From the NCBI RefSeq assembly GCF_900465055.1, contig NZ_LS483250.1, positions 806,001 to 870,000 on the forward strand: a stretch of DNA of 64,000 nt. The letters are read 5' to 3'. The notes under the pieces were generated by a model. It was given only the letters and a program-made list of their open reading frames with translations, searched no databases and was not told the origin of the DNA. The translations under genes were made by a program, and so were the position numbers. Shown piece by piece: positions 18,089-25,839 of the stretch (positions are counted from its first letter, which is position 1; each line of letters opens with the position of its first letter). The stretch comes from Moritella yayanosii (GTDB lineage: Bacteria; Pseudomonadota; Gammaproteobacteria; Enterobacterales; Moritellaceae).

Positions 18089-19414
18089 CTAAATATTAAG
18101 TCGTAGATTTGATTCGACTTCATCAATTAATGATAGTGGGACTGCTTGTTCGGTAGCTAGCACACGCCACGTCGATACATGTTGTGTGATCTCGTTGATG
18201 GTTTCATCTATGAGTTTTTTAGTAAATAGGGGGCTTAGTGTACCCAGACTATAGAAGTCACTACGCTCAAAATGGTCACGCTTACCGTTGAGTGTCATCC
18301 AGTGACAACTTACCCAATGACTATCTGGCTTGTAAGAGTATGCAATGTCGTAAGCGGGAGAAAGAGACCAGACTCCGGCATCGTTCATCATGAATCCAAA
18401 GTTCTTTGAGTGATCGTCATGGTTGCGCGATATGATATTAAAGATTAAGCGTCTCAATAGCTGCATAGCCTCTGGCGCTTTCAACCTCAGTTGACGGACG
18501 ACTCCAAACAATTCCTCATACGAGAATGAACCTGCTTGCTTGTAGCTAACATGTGCCATTGCATTCAGGGTCTGTACATGTACGCGTTTGTTTCCGATTC
18601 TATCGAAACGCTGGGTGATAAAGTGGCGGCGATCACCTTCGTTCAAGAGCTGAGTTGGCATCATATCAATACCGCAAAGCTTATTTGCCATGAGATAATA
18701 CGTATATTCCATCGCGCCGTAACCTAACGGATCACCAAATGTCTCTTTGTTCTTGTTGTGCTCACTGACACCATCAAATTTCATTAAGTAATGGGTAAAT
18801 CCTTTAGGAACTTCAACTTGCCCAGATCGCACTTCGCTAAAATCCTTGTTAAATGCTAAAACCGCTTTAGGTCTAGCACCACCGGCGCTCATTCCAACAG
18901 ACATAAGCTCTAACATGGCGTCTTTGTCTTCACGGCCAGCATGATCAAGTTCGACTCCAAAGTCTTGTCTCTCAGAAAGAATGTTTTGAGCGACAGAAAC
19001 CAGAGACTTGATTTCTATCTCTTGCGACTTATTGAAAGAGTTACCGTATTTCTTTGCCGGGGAGTAAGACAATGCACCCATACCTCTCGCGCCAGTATAC
19101 TTTAGGCGCTCAAGCGGGGTTATCTCACTGGGTAATCGTCCGTTTCGGGCTACCCAAGCATTAAGGACTGTATTACCGAAATCATCTGGTAAAGAGTCGG
19201 CCAAAAGCCCAGAAAGACCTTTAAAGGTGGCGTGATCGATTGATGGGAATGAATAAATCTTCTTGGAGAGTGGCATCATTAGCGGAGATAGTTCAATGCC
19301 ACTCGAAATGAAGCTAGGGTCGTATTCAAACGCGCTTTGTTTTGTCACTGGGTCGTAACTGGCTGCGCCGACAGCAAGGTCGTTATAACTGACCTCAATA
19401 ACTTCTTTTACCAT
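18089..19414 (-). CDS. hipA: HipA-family serine/threonine kinase toxin
   Basis: A 441-residue kinase toxin of a type II toxin-antitoxin module; E. coli HipA phosphorylates glutamyl-tRNA synthetase and induces dormancy. Seen: the N-subdomain-1 region GLLADSLPDDFGN, the LTPLERL-like TPLERLKYTGARGMGALSY, the ATP-binding loop SAGGARPKAVLAFN, catalytic NHDDHSKNFGF near residue 320, and the metal-binding SPAYDIAYSY near 343. Length equals the usual ~440. Its start overlaps the end of the antitoxin gene by 7 bases, so the two are translationally coupled. It looks intact. The target here is not readable from sequence. Confidence 0.93.
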   Translation of the reverse strand: MVKEVIEVSYNDLAVGAASYDPVTKQSAFEYDPSFISSGIELSPLMMPLSKKIYSFPSIDHATFKGLSGLLADSLPDDFGNTVLNAWVARNGRLPSEITPLERLKYTGARGMGALSYSPAKKYGNSFNKSQEIEIKSLVSVAQNILSERQDFGVELDHAGREDKDAMLELMSVGMSAGGARPKAVLAFNKDFSEVRSGQVEVPKGFTHYLMKFDGVSEHNKNKETFGDPLGYGAMEYTYYLMANKLCGIDMMPTQLLNEGDRRHFITQRFDRIGNKRVHVQTLNAMAHVSYKQAGSFSYEELFGVVRQLRLKAPEAMQLLRRLIFNIISRNHDDHSKNFGFMMNDAGVWSLSPAYDIAYSYKPDSHWVSCHWMTLNGKRDHFERSDFYSLGTLSPLFTKKLIDETINEITQHVSTWRVLATEQAVPLSLIDEVESNLRLNI

Positions 19415-19749
19415 CCTAGGTTATCCTCGTTTACGGGTGCTTGTTGTTGTTCTCTTGGACTAGATGCTCTTTTTCGTTCATTCCCATGGAGTTGGGCAAG
19501 CTGAACCGGCGACACCTGGGTTGCAGGAAGAAAAATATCTATTTGATCAATAACGTCCAGCGCCTGCATAATAATGACCATGGTTTCGAGTGAGCATTGC
19601 CCATTCTCAGCATTGGCTATCTTTTTACGGGTTAACCCTACATCTTTTGCGATTGAAGCTTGAGTTTTGTTCGCGTTAAGGCGGTAGGTTTTTAGTCTTT
19701 CACCAATCACCGTGGCGATTGCAGGTGCTGTCATGCTTGAATATTTCAT
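19408..19749 (-). CDS. hipB: HipB-family XRE antitoxin
   Basis: A 113-residue DNA-binding antitoxin. The helix-turn-helix spans about residues 12-68: IGERLKTYRLNANKTQASIAKD, then VGLTRKKIANAENGQCSLETMVIIMQALDV. The C-terminal tail rich in Gln, Arg and Pro probably contacts HipA. It is first in the hipBA operon. Upstream at 19750-19890 there are several related AT-rich phrases (ATGCTCATTAT, ATGCTCACTAA, AATGCTCCATA) that may be operators for autorepression (inference). Confidence 0.9.
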   Translation of the reverse strand: MKYSSMTAPAIATVIGERLKTYRLNANKTQASIAKDVGLTRKKIANAENGQCSLETMVIIMQALDVIDQIDIFLPATQVSPVQLAQLHGNERKRASSPREQQQAPVNEDNLGW

Positions 19750-20036
19750 ATCAACCCTTTAATGTTCTATTATATGCTCATTATAGGTTAAAAATGACCT
19801 TAATGCTCACTAAATGGTATATTAGTTAAACTTATTTTAATGTCCCATAAATCACTCATTAATGGCTTAAAATACAAGTAATGCTCCATATATAAACCAT
19901 TATATACAATCCTTATCCGGTCACAATTTCAATTTTAGCATTACATTATGGTCAGCTTAAACATCTGGGTAGCAGCCAAAAAAGGATAGGGCGCTTGCAC
20001 CAAAAATTTATCATCTTCTATTAAAAGTCATGATTT

Positions 20037-20090
20037 TACGGAGTTACAAATATCACTGTATATAAACACAGTGATATTTAGTTCTCCGTA
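20037..20090. repeat. 54-bp imperfect inverted repeat (large hairpin)
   Basis: The outer stem TACGGAG/CTCCGTA (7 bp) and the inner stem AAATATCACTGT/ACAGTGATATTT (12 bp) are separated by a symmetric 4x4 internal loop; the top loop is 8 bases. There is no T-run. It could be a miniature element, an operator or a structured RNA. Confidence 0.6.
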
Positions 20091-20150
20091 TAATCGAGAC
20101 TTTTTAAGTGCTATTGATAATAAAATCAATAGTATAGATATTTTACGTGA

Positions 20151-20201
20151 CGCTACGTGAAATCTTAATCAGTAACTAACATCCTAGTTAGTAAATTTAA
20201 C
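20151..20201 (+). repeat. Dispersed 51-bp repeat, copy 3 of 3
   Basis: Core CGCTACGTGAAATC followed by 37 bases that align gap-free with copy 1. Within it ACTAAC and GTTAGT can pair around ATCCTA. Intergenic, downstream of the large hairpin. Confidence 0.6.
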
Positions 20202-20468
20202 CTAGGATCGATTCAAAATAGCATCTTGAATTCCAATTAGTATATTCAGTATTAGATTAGTTAAATTTGAAAATTTTAATAATGACAGTTCAGCAAAATT
20301 ATATCGAATAGTTAGCTAGATTAAAGCTGAAATTATTACCAGGTTAAAAACTGTAAATCTAGACTCAGCTAATAAGTGATAACGAGCACTGTGTTAATCG
20401 TGATGAAAAGAACTTCATTGGTTATGCAAAAATATTCGCGTGATTGAAAGAACTGGAACAAACGAGAC

Positions 20469-21392
20469 TTACTCGGTAGCTTTAATGCCATTTTTCTTGT
20501 ATTGAGTATAAAGTGGCTGTATAACGATAACGATTAAGCTACTTGCTAAAATTAATCCTCCACCAATAATTGTTATCTGGTTTAACTCTTCTCCTAAATA
20601 CATAACCGCTATAAAAATCGATATAACTGGCGATAACAATGTTGAGTATGTTGTAAATTCAGCACTTTCCAATCTAATTAATGTAAACCAAAGATAATAA
20701 ACAAGCGCAGAGCCAATGCTTCCTATGTAAAAGATGCTCAATAGAACTGAAGGGGTAGAGACGATCGTTTTTGCTATTGAGCCTATATCAATACTATTAT
20801 TTAGATACCATATTAATGTTAGGCTCATTGTTAACATCAAAGTAAAAATCATTTGAATGGTGACAGTCACCGACATATGAACACCATCAAAAGAAATACG
20901 TTGCGACAAGATTGCCCCCAAGGCCCATATAACGGCATTAGCAAACATCAAGTATTCTCCTAACTGAAATTCGTTTGATTTGGACAGAAGTAATACACCT
21001 AGCCCACAAAATATAATGGCAAACACAGTTAGAAAATGCACCTTTTTGGTAAAGTACATGGTAAATAAACTCGTAATGCAAGGCATCATATATATGATAA
21101 ACGTCGCGCTTGAAACCGTTGTTAGTCCAAGGGCAATGTTGTTAATTAGCGGGACTATAAAAATATTAGGTATACATAATATAAATAACTTTAAATAATC
21201 ACTTCGATCTATTTTATTTATGTGTTTTTTTAAGTATGGGAGCGCAAAAGCGGTAATGACTAAAGTTGAAACGAAAATAGTAGAGAGCCGGAATGGGAAT
21301 GCACCTATCTGTAGTATTCCCATTTGCGATATAGGAAAGCTACTCCCCCAAATAATCCCCATAGCTATCGCGATTAACATTGATTTTCCCAT
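20469..21392 (-). CDS. DMT/EamA-family permease
   Basis: A 307-residue inner-membrane transporter with about ten hydrophobic helices in two EamA repeats. Seen: the opening AMGIIWGSSFPISQMGI, the repeat-1 end with GLGVLLLSKS, and the repeat-2 start EYLMFANAVIWALGAILSQR. The family exports amino acids, metabolites or drugs; the substrate is unknown. Its ATG overlaps the stop of the upstream oxygenase fragment in a TGATG arrangement, so the two were translationally coupled. This hints that the permease once handled a product of that oxygenase (inference). The oxygenase is now truncated, so expression of the permease may depend on a new promoter. Confidence 0.82.
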   Translation of the reverse strand: MGKSMLIAIAMGIIWGSSFPISQMGILQIGAFPFRLSTIFVSTLVITAFALPYLKKHINKIDRSDYLKLFILCIPNIFIVPLINNIALGLTTVSSATFIIYMMPCITSLFTMYFTKKVHFLTVFAIIFCGLGVLLLSKSNEFQLGEYLMFANAVIWALGAILSQRISFDGVHMSVTVTIQMIFTLMLTMSLTLIWYLNNSIDIGSIAKTIVSTPSVLLSIFYIGSIGSALVYYLWFTLIRLESAEFTTYSTLLSPVISIFIAVMYLGEELNQITIIGGGLILASSLIVIVIQPLYTQYKKNGIKATE

Positions 21393-21790
21393 CAGTCAAA
21401 CCTAGCAATAATTGACATTCTTTTTCCTGATCTTTCAGTTGAAACCGTAGACACAAAATGAGGGATATTATTTTCTTTCGAGTCGAACAGAAACATTTGG
21501 CCAAAGGTTGGCGTTAATGAGTCCACAATATTTAAATATTGATCGATAATGTGAGTTATTCCACCAAAAGTTGGTAACCAGTTTTTGGTGATGTTTATCG
21601 CAATTCCTATATTATTACCGCCATCACTATGAATTCCTAGAAAATCACCGTAATCAAATAAATTGATATAAAACTGATTCATGTCACCAATTTGTCTTCC
21701 CTTGGATTCAAATAAGTAAGTGCATAACTTGAAAAGGTAGAAGAAACGGTCAGTTGAATATATGCTGATCGCTTTTTCTCCGGCAAGAGA
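21392..21790 (-). pseudogene. 2-oxoglutarate/Fe(II) oxygenase, N-terminus lost
   Basis: Only the catalytic C-terminal half of a 2OG-Fe(II) dioxygenase (prolyl-hydroxylase-like) survives. Seen: iron ligands in GIHSDGG (H and D of HxD), the strand LPTFGG, the distal histidine in IPHFVSTV, and the 2OG-binding RSGKRMSI arginine. The open frame from the ATG at 21682 is 96 residues. Reading further upstream, the same frame stays protein-like (LFKLCTYLFESKGRQIGD) to about 21770, so the true gene was longer and its start was removed where IS30 sequence now begins. Substrate unknown. Confidence 0.7.
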
Positions 21791-21797
21791 TGCAACA

Positions 21798-21912
21798 ATG
21801 AAAACATATAAACAACTGACCTATGAACAACGATGCCATATTTATGCACTAAAGAAAATAGGTTTAGGTCAAAATAAAATAGCGAAGCAACTAAAAGTTA
21901 GCCAATCCATGA
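21798..21912 (+). mobile_element. IS30-family transposase, N-terminal fragment
   Basis: The ATG at 21798 opens MKTYKQLTYEQRCHIYALKKIGLGQNKIAKQLKVSQS, the N-terminal HTH of an IS30-type DDE transposase (normally ~320 residues). After VSQS the sequence passes into the 3' side of the oppositely oriented ISNCY-type gene at about 21905-21915. The element is therefore reduced to under 40 codons and is dead. Confidence 0.82.
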
Positions 21913-22406
21913 TGAGAACCGTCAATTTGTATGAGCTCACCAACGCAATCACGACGATAGCGAGGTTGATATACTTGAGGCTTACGTTTGGCATGCGGCA
22001 ACCATAGACCGTCAGTGATCATCCATTGACGCAGGGTTTCAACACCAACTGAGATAGCATGTAGTTCGGTGAGTTTTTCGTGTGCGAGAGTTGGACCAAA
22101 ATCTTGATAATGGATTTGAACCAGGTCAAGAACGTGTTGTTTGAATTTATAGGAATGGTGGTGATTACTTGGCTGGCCACGTTTATGTGAAATCAAACCT
22201 TCGGCACCATGTTTTAAATATTGCTTCGTCAGTCGATATACTTGCCGTGGACTTAGGTTAAGAAGCGCGGCAGCATCGACGCCAGAGATGCGTTTATCAA
22301 TAACATTTTTGATGGTATTAATTTTGTATATTTCAATATCAGTCATAGTCAGTAACATCATGTAGGTCCAGAGCGTCGAATTGATGCTCTGAAGATAGTT
22401 CAACAT
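21891..22406 (-). pseudogene. ISNCY-family transposase, C-terminal half lost
   Basis: 171 residues remain. Seen: an HTH with RISGVDAAALLNLSPRQVYRLTKQYLKHG, a basic linker ISHKRGQPSNHH, a second HTH-like SVGVETLRQWM, and the first catalytic acid of the DDE domain in LIQIDGSHH. The frame then reads five junk residues (GLANF) and stops at the junction to the IS30 fragment. A full transposase would be 400-470 residues. Probable start is one of two ATGs, at 22406 or inside (MTDIEIYK). Confidence 0.82.
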
Positions 22407-22453
22407 GACATTTCTAACGGTGACAAACCTGACATCTCTAACGGGGACCTACA
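21905..22453 (-). mobile_element. Truncated ISNCY/IS1202-type insertion sequence abutting dif
   Basis: The remaining end is on the dif side. Its terminus appears to be TGTAGGTCCCC on the minus strand, ending at 22453. Two 15-bp subterminal direct repeats, TGACATTTCTAACGG (22406-22420) and TGACATCTCTAACGG (22430-22444), differ at one base and look like transposase binding sites. Exactly five bases separate 22453 from the outer base of dif. The other end is lost at the IS30 junction. Confidence 0.75.
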
Positions 22454-22458
22454 ATAGC

Positions 22459-22486
22459 ACTGCGCATAATGTATATTATGTTAAAT
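22459..22486 (+). other. dif: Chromosomal dif site (XerCD recombination site)
   Basis: The 28-bp sequence equals the E. coli dif consensus at 26 positions; only the first two bases differ (AC for GG). XerC arm 22459-22469 ends GCGCATAA, the central region is TGTATA (22470-22475), and the XerD arm TTATGTTAAAT is 22476-22486. This is where XerC/XerD with FtsK resolve chromosome dimers, so the window spans the replication terminus. Confidence 0.95.
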
Positions 22487-22720
22487 AGGGTGTGATAGAG
22501 CTTGTAATAGAGGCCGATTCTATTAAGGATGTCTATATTCATGGATCAATACAAGATTGAGATGTTGTCAATTTAACACTTAGCTTATTTACCATAAAGT
22601 ATATGATATGCATCTAAATGATTACATCATATTTTATCCAAAATATGATGTAATCAAATATCTTCAAACATATAAAAACCAAACACTGAACTGACGATTG
22701 GTTTTACCTACAGATTATAA

Positions 22721-23170
22721 CTATTCTGGGAACGCGGCTAACTTAGCTTTTATATAATCCGAATGTTTTACGTAAATAAGATCGGCGACTTGTCTGATTA
22801 ATGCTTCTTCATGTGGATCAATAACACCGTCCGCATAAGCTATATTCCACATTGATTCTATAAGCACATTCCTTTGCTTGTATTCAACATTTCGAAGCTT
22901 TGACGTGAACTCATAAATTGATATAGATTCTTCACTGTCTTTGATGGCAATTGCCAATAGTTCGCTTGCTCTATCTTTGTCGATACCAAGTAGTAATGAA
23001 AGTTGATGCACTTTAGCCGCGCTTTCTTTTTCATTAATGGAGCTATCTGCGCTGGCAACTTCACACAATAATGCCGCCATTGATAATTCAAACTCCTGTG
23101 TATCTACAGCACCTGGCAACGACGTATCATTTGCTAATTGCTTAAACAAATTTTGTATTGCTTTAAACAT
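22721..23170 (-). CDS. TerB-like protein (DUF/COG4103 type)
   Basis: A 149-residue cytoplasmic all-helical protein of the TerB fold. Seen: two related acidic segments, CEVASADSSINEKE near residue 40 and WNIAYADGVIDPHEE near residue 110. The D-x-x-I-x-x-x-E pattern is typical of TerB metal-binding helices. TerB-fold proteins occur in tellurite-resistance and membrane-stress systems, but lone copies like this have no set role. The ATG at 23170 begins MFKAIQNL. It is transcribed toward dif and has no operon partner. Confidence 0.78.
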   Translation of the reverse strand: MFKAIQNLFKQLANDTSLPGAVDTQEFELSMAALLCEVASADSSINEKESAAKVHQLSLLLGIDKDRASELLAIAIKDSEESISIYEFTSKLRNVEYKQRNVLIESMWNIAYADGVIDPHEEALIRQVADLIYVKHSDYIKAKLAAFPE

Positions 23171-23496
23171 ACATGTATCACTCTTATAAATTGAAGGAAT
23201 TAGTCCAGTTAGTCACGTTAAGACAACAAGATAGACAAAAAGTTGTAATCAATACCCTTCTCTTATATTAACGAATGTCTACTACTAATTTTTATATCTA
23301 ATTATTCAATCTCGTTGATTCTTTGTTATTATCCTTGGTTACTCTATGATTTATTTTAAACTTATTCATTCGCCATGAGTCCAATTAAATTTGAGTATAG
23401 GCAATATTATCTATGATGCCGATAAGGCACCGTATAGAACAAAAATAAAGTGTATCAAGCTATTGAAACTACTTAATAACAAGCTAAGGTAAAACA
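23171..23496. other. 326-bp intergenic region
   Basis: Divergent promoter region of the TerB-like gene and the ABC exporter. AT-rich; nothing more specific seen. Confidence 0.35.
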
Positions 23497-25281
23497 ATGA
23501 GTTCATCACCTACTGATAAGACAAGCGCCACACAATCATTCACTAGTTTGTTGCCTATTTTGGCTTTTATCAAGCCATACAAATTAATGGTTTGTTATGC
23601 CCTACTCGCATTGTTAGTAACTGCGGCGGTTAATCTATCGCTTGGCCAGGGCGTTAAATTTGTGATTGATAATGGCTTTATTGCCGGTTCAGAATCACAA
23701 CTACAGTCCGCTATTATTGTACTCGTTATGCTTATTGCTCTTCTTGCTATTGGCACATTTAGTCGCTTCTATTTGATGTCATGGTTAGGTGAACGCGTCA
23801 GCGCTGACATACGAAAAGCGGTATTTAACCAAGTCATTAAACTACACCCGAGTTATTTTGAAGAAAATAGAAGTGGTGAAATCATGTCAAGATTAACGAC
23901 TGACACCACCTTGTTACAATCTATTATTGGCTCGTCATTATCGCTGGCGCTTCGCAGTGTGCTGATGCTCATTGGTGGCTTAATCATGTTACTCGTGACC
24001 AACATCAACCTGACACTTTGGGTCGTGGCGTCTGTGCCTTTTATACTTGTGCCTATTTTAATTTATGGTAAAAAAGTGAGACTGCTGGCAGCAAGCAGCC
24101 AAGATGCAATTGCAGATATTGGTACCTACGCCGGTGAAATAATTCAAAACATCAAAGTAGTACAAAGTTATACTCACGAAGAAACTGAGCAAGCTTCTTT
24201 TGCCAATGAAGTTGAAAATGCATTTTCAGTAGCAAAAAATAGAATTAAACAGCGTTCATTATTGATCGCAATTGTTATCTTCCTGACATTCGGTGCGATC
24301 AGCATTATGTTGTGGATAGGCGGCATGGATGTACTAAATGGCAAGATGACTGGTGGTGAGTTAGGTGCATTTGTTTTCTACGCAATTATGGTCGCGATGT
24401 CTGTCGCCACAATCTCTGAGGTTTATGGTGAACTGCAACGTGCAGCGGGTTCTGCAACGCGATTGTTAGAGTTACTTGAGGTGACAAGTAAAATCCAAAG
24501 TCCAGAAGTACCTAAACAAATTATTAATGATCACGTTAATATTATCGAGTTTAAAAACGTGGATTTTTATTACCCTTCACGTCCCAATACGGCTGCTTTG
24601 AAAGCCATTAATTTAAAAATACCAAAAGGGAAAGTGATTGCTTTAGTTGGCCCATCTGGCGCAGGTAAAACCACTTTATTTGAATTACTACAACGCTTTT
24701 ATGACCCTCAACGTGGTGAAGTTCTGTTTAATAATATTAATATAAATGAGTTAGAACTGAATGAAGTACGTAAACGAATGGGGATGGTTCCGCAGCACCC
24801 AGTATTGTTCAGTTCCGATGTTTGGCACAATATCCGTTATGGTGATCCGACTGCGTCCGATGAAGCGGTAATTAAAGCCGCCAAGCTCGCTCATGCACAT
24901 GAGTTTATTGAACAACTTCCTGAAGGTTATAGCAGCTTTTTAGGTGAGCAAGGGGTTCGTTTATCCGGCGGTCAAAAGCAACGTGTTGCCCTCGCCCGTG
25001 CTATTTTGAAAGACCCAGAAGTATTGCTATTAGATGAAGCAACCAGTGCGCTTGATGCCGAAAGTGAGCACCATGTTCAAGCGGCGCTCGAAGAGTTAAT
25101 GCTAAATAGAACAACCCTGATCATTGCCCATCGGTTATCAACGGTGATAAACGCTGACCTTATCTTGTTGATGGATAAAGGCGAAGTGATAGCACAAGGC
25201 ACACATAATGAGCTCATGCATAAATCAGCGCTGTACCAACGTCTTTGTGAACTTCAATTTGATAACGTGGCGGCAGGCTAG
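23497..25281 (+). CDS. ABC exporter, fused membrane and ATPase domains (MsbA-like)
   Basis: A 594-residue half-transporter that should work as a homodimer in the inner membrane, exporting lipids or hydrophobic compounds. Six helices lie in about residues 25-320 (ABC_membrane domain with ERVSADIRKAVFNQVIKLHPSYFEENRSGEIMSRL as coupling region). The ATPase follows: Walker A GPSGAGKT at about 385-392, the Q-loop VPQHPVLF, signature LSGGQ at about 489, Walker B VLLLDEA at about 509, and the H-loop AHRLS. It is close to the 'ABC transporter in pyruvate/phosphatase' group of Vibrio relatives, and not the genuine msbA, which sits with lpxK; substrate unknown. Confidence 0.88.
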   Translation: MSSSPTDKTSATQSFTSLLPILAFIKPYKLMVCYALLALLVTAAVNLSLGQGVKFVIDNGFIAGSESQLQSAIIVLVMLIALLAIGTFSRFYLMSWLGERVSADIRKAVFNQVIKLHPSYFEENRSGEIMSRLTTDTTLLQSIIGSSLSLALRSVLMLIGGLIMLLVTNINLTLWVVASVPFILVPILIYGKKVRLLAASSQDAIADIGTYAGEIIQNIKVVQSYTHEETEQASFANEVENAFSVAKNRIKQRSLLIAIVIFLTFGAISIMLWIGGMDVLNGKMTGGELGAFVFYAIMVAMSVATISEVYGELQRAAGSATRLLELLEVTSKIQSPEVPKQIINDHVNIIEFKNVDFYYPSRPNTAALKAINLKIPKGKVIALVGPSGAGKTTLFELLQRFYDPQRGEVLFNNININELELNEVRKRMGMVPQHPVLFSSDVWHNIRYGDPTASDEAVIKAAKLAHAHEFIEQLPEGYSSFLGEQGVRLSGGQKQRVALARAILKDPEVLLLDEATSALDAESEHHVQAALEELMLNRTTLIIAHRLSTVINADLILLMDKGEVIAQGTHNELMHKSALYQRLCELQFDNVAAG

Positions 25282-25301
25282 CTGTAGTTTAACACGACTA
25301 A

Positions 25302-25583
25302 TTACGTTCTATACAATATCTTAACGATGTGCCAACCATGCTTGGTCTTCACAAGATGTGGAGTAAGAATTTCAGCATTGAAACAAACCTTATCGAAGGC
25401 GGGAACCATCGCACCTTTTCTGAATTCACCTAAGTTACCACCATCCTTCTTGCCTGATGGGCAAATCGAATGCGACTTGGCAAGCTTCTGAAAGTTTTCA
25501 CCCTTCTCGAGTTTTTTCAATATTTCGTATGCTTTATCTTGGTGCTTAACTAAGATATGCAATGCCGCAGCTGTTTTCGCCAT
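25302..25583 (-). CDS. ppiC: Parvulin-type peptidyl-prolyl isomerase PpiC
   Basis: A 93-residue single-domain cytoplasmic parvulin, the same size as E. coli PpiC, which isomerises peptidyl-prolyl bonds during folding. Seen: the substrate-site histidines AALHILVKH and the C-terminal [12 protein letters not shown]. The middle stretch [34 protein letters not shown] is the classic parvulin core. No signal peptide. Convergent with the ABC exporter gene, with 20 bases between stops. Confidence 0.93.
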   Translation of the reverse strand: MAKTAAALHILVKHQDKAYEILKKLEKGENFQKLAKSHSICPSGKKDGGNLGEFRKGAMVPAFDKVCFNAEILTPHLVKTKHGWHIVKILYRT

Positions 25584-25839
25584 AACTAACTCAACTCTAA
25601 ATTAATAATTAATTTACAATCGAGTATTTTAACACAATCAATCCACCAATACCTATAGTCTTAATCTACCAGCGTTGGCGACTGGTTATAGCAAAGCGCA
25701 GAAGCAACAACTAAGACCCATTTTTAGTGAGTAAATAGTCATTTCAAATGAAACAGTGTGCCAATATTAACTTATAAGAGGTATACTATTAACAATTTAA
25801 TTCATCATAGCTTTCATTTATTAAAGGATAAAATCGCAC

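Larger units (their letters stand above)
19750..20468. other. 719-bp intergenic region between hipBA and the DMT permease
   Basis: Holds the presumed hipBA promoter with ATGCTC-type repeats at 19770-19900, a large hairpin (20037-20090) and dispersed repeat copy 3 (20151-20201). The rest (20202-20468) is AT-rich with no readable gene or known RNA. Confidence 0.5.

Noticed and set aside
21762-22007. An 81-residue ORF across the IS30 and ISNCY fragments
   Set aside because: The first part is a real IS30 N-terminus, but everything after VSQS is antisense ISNCY transposase.
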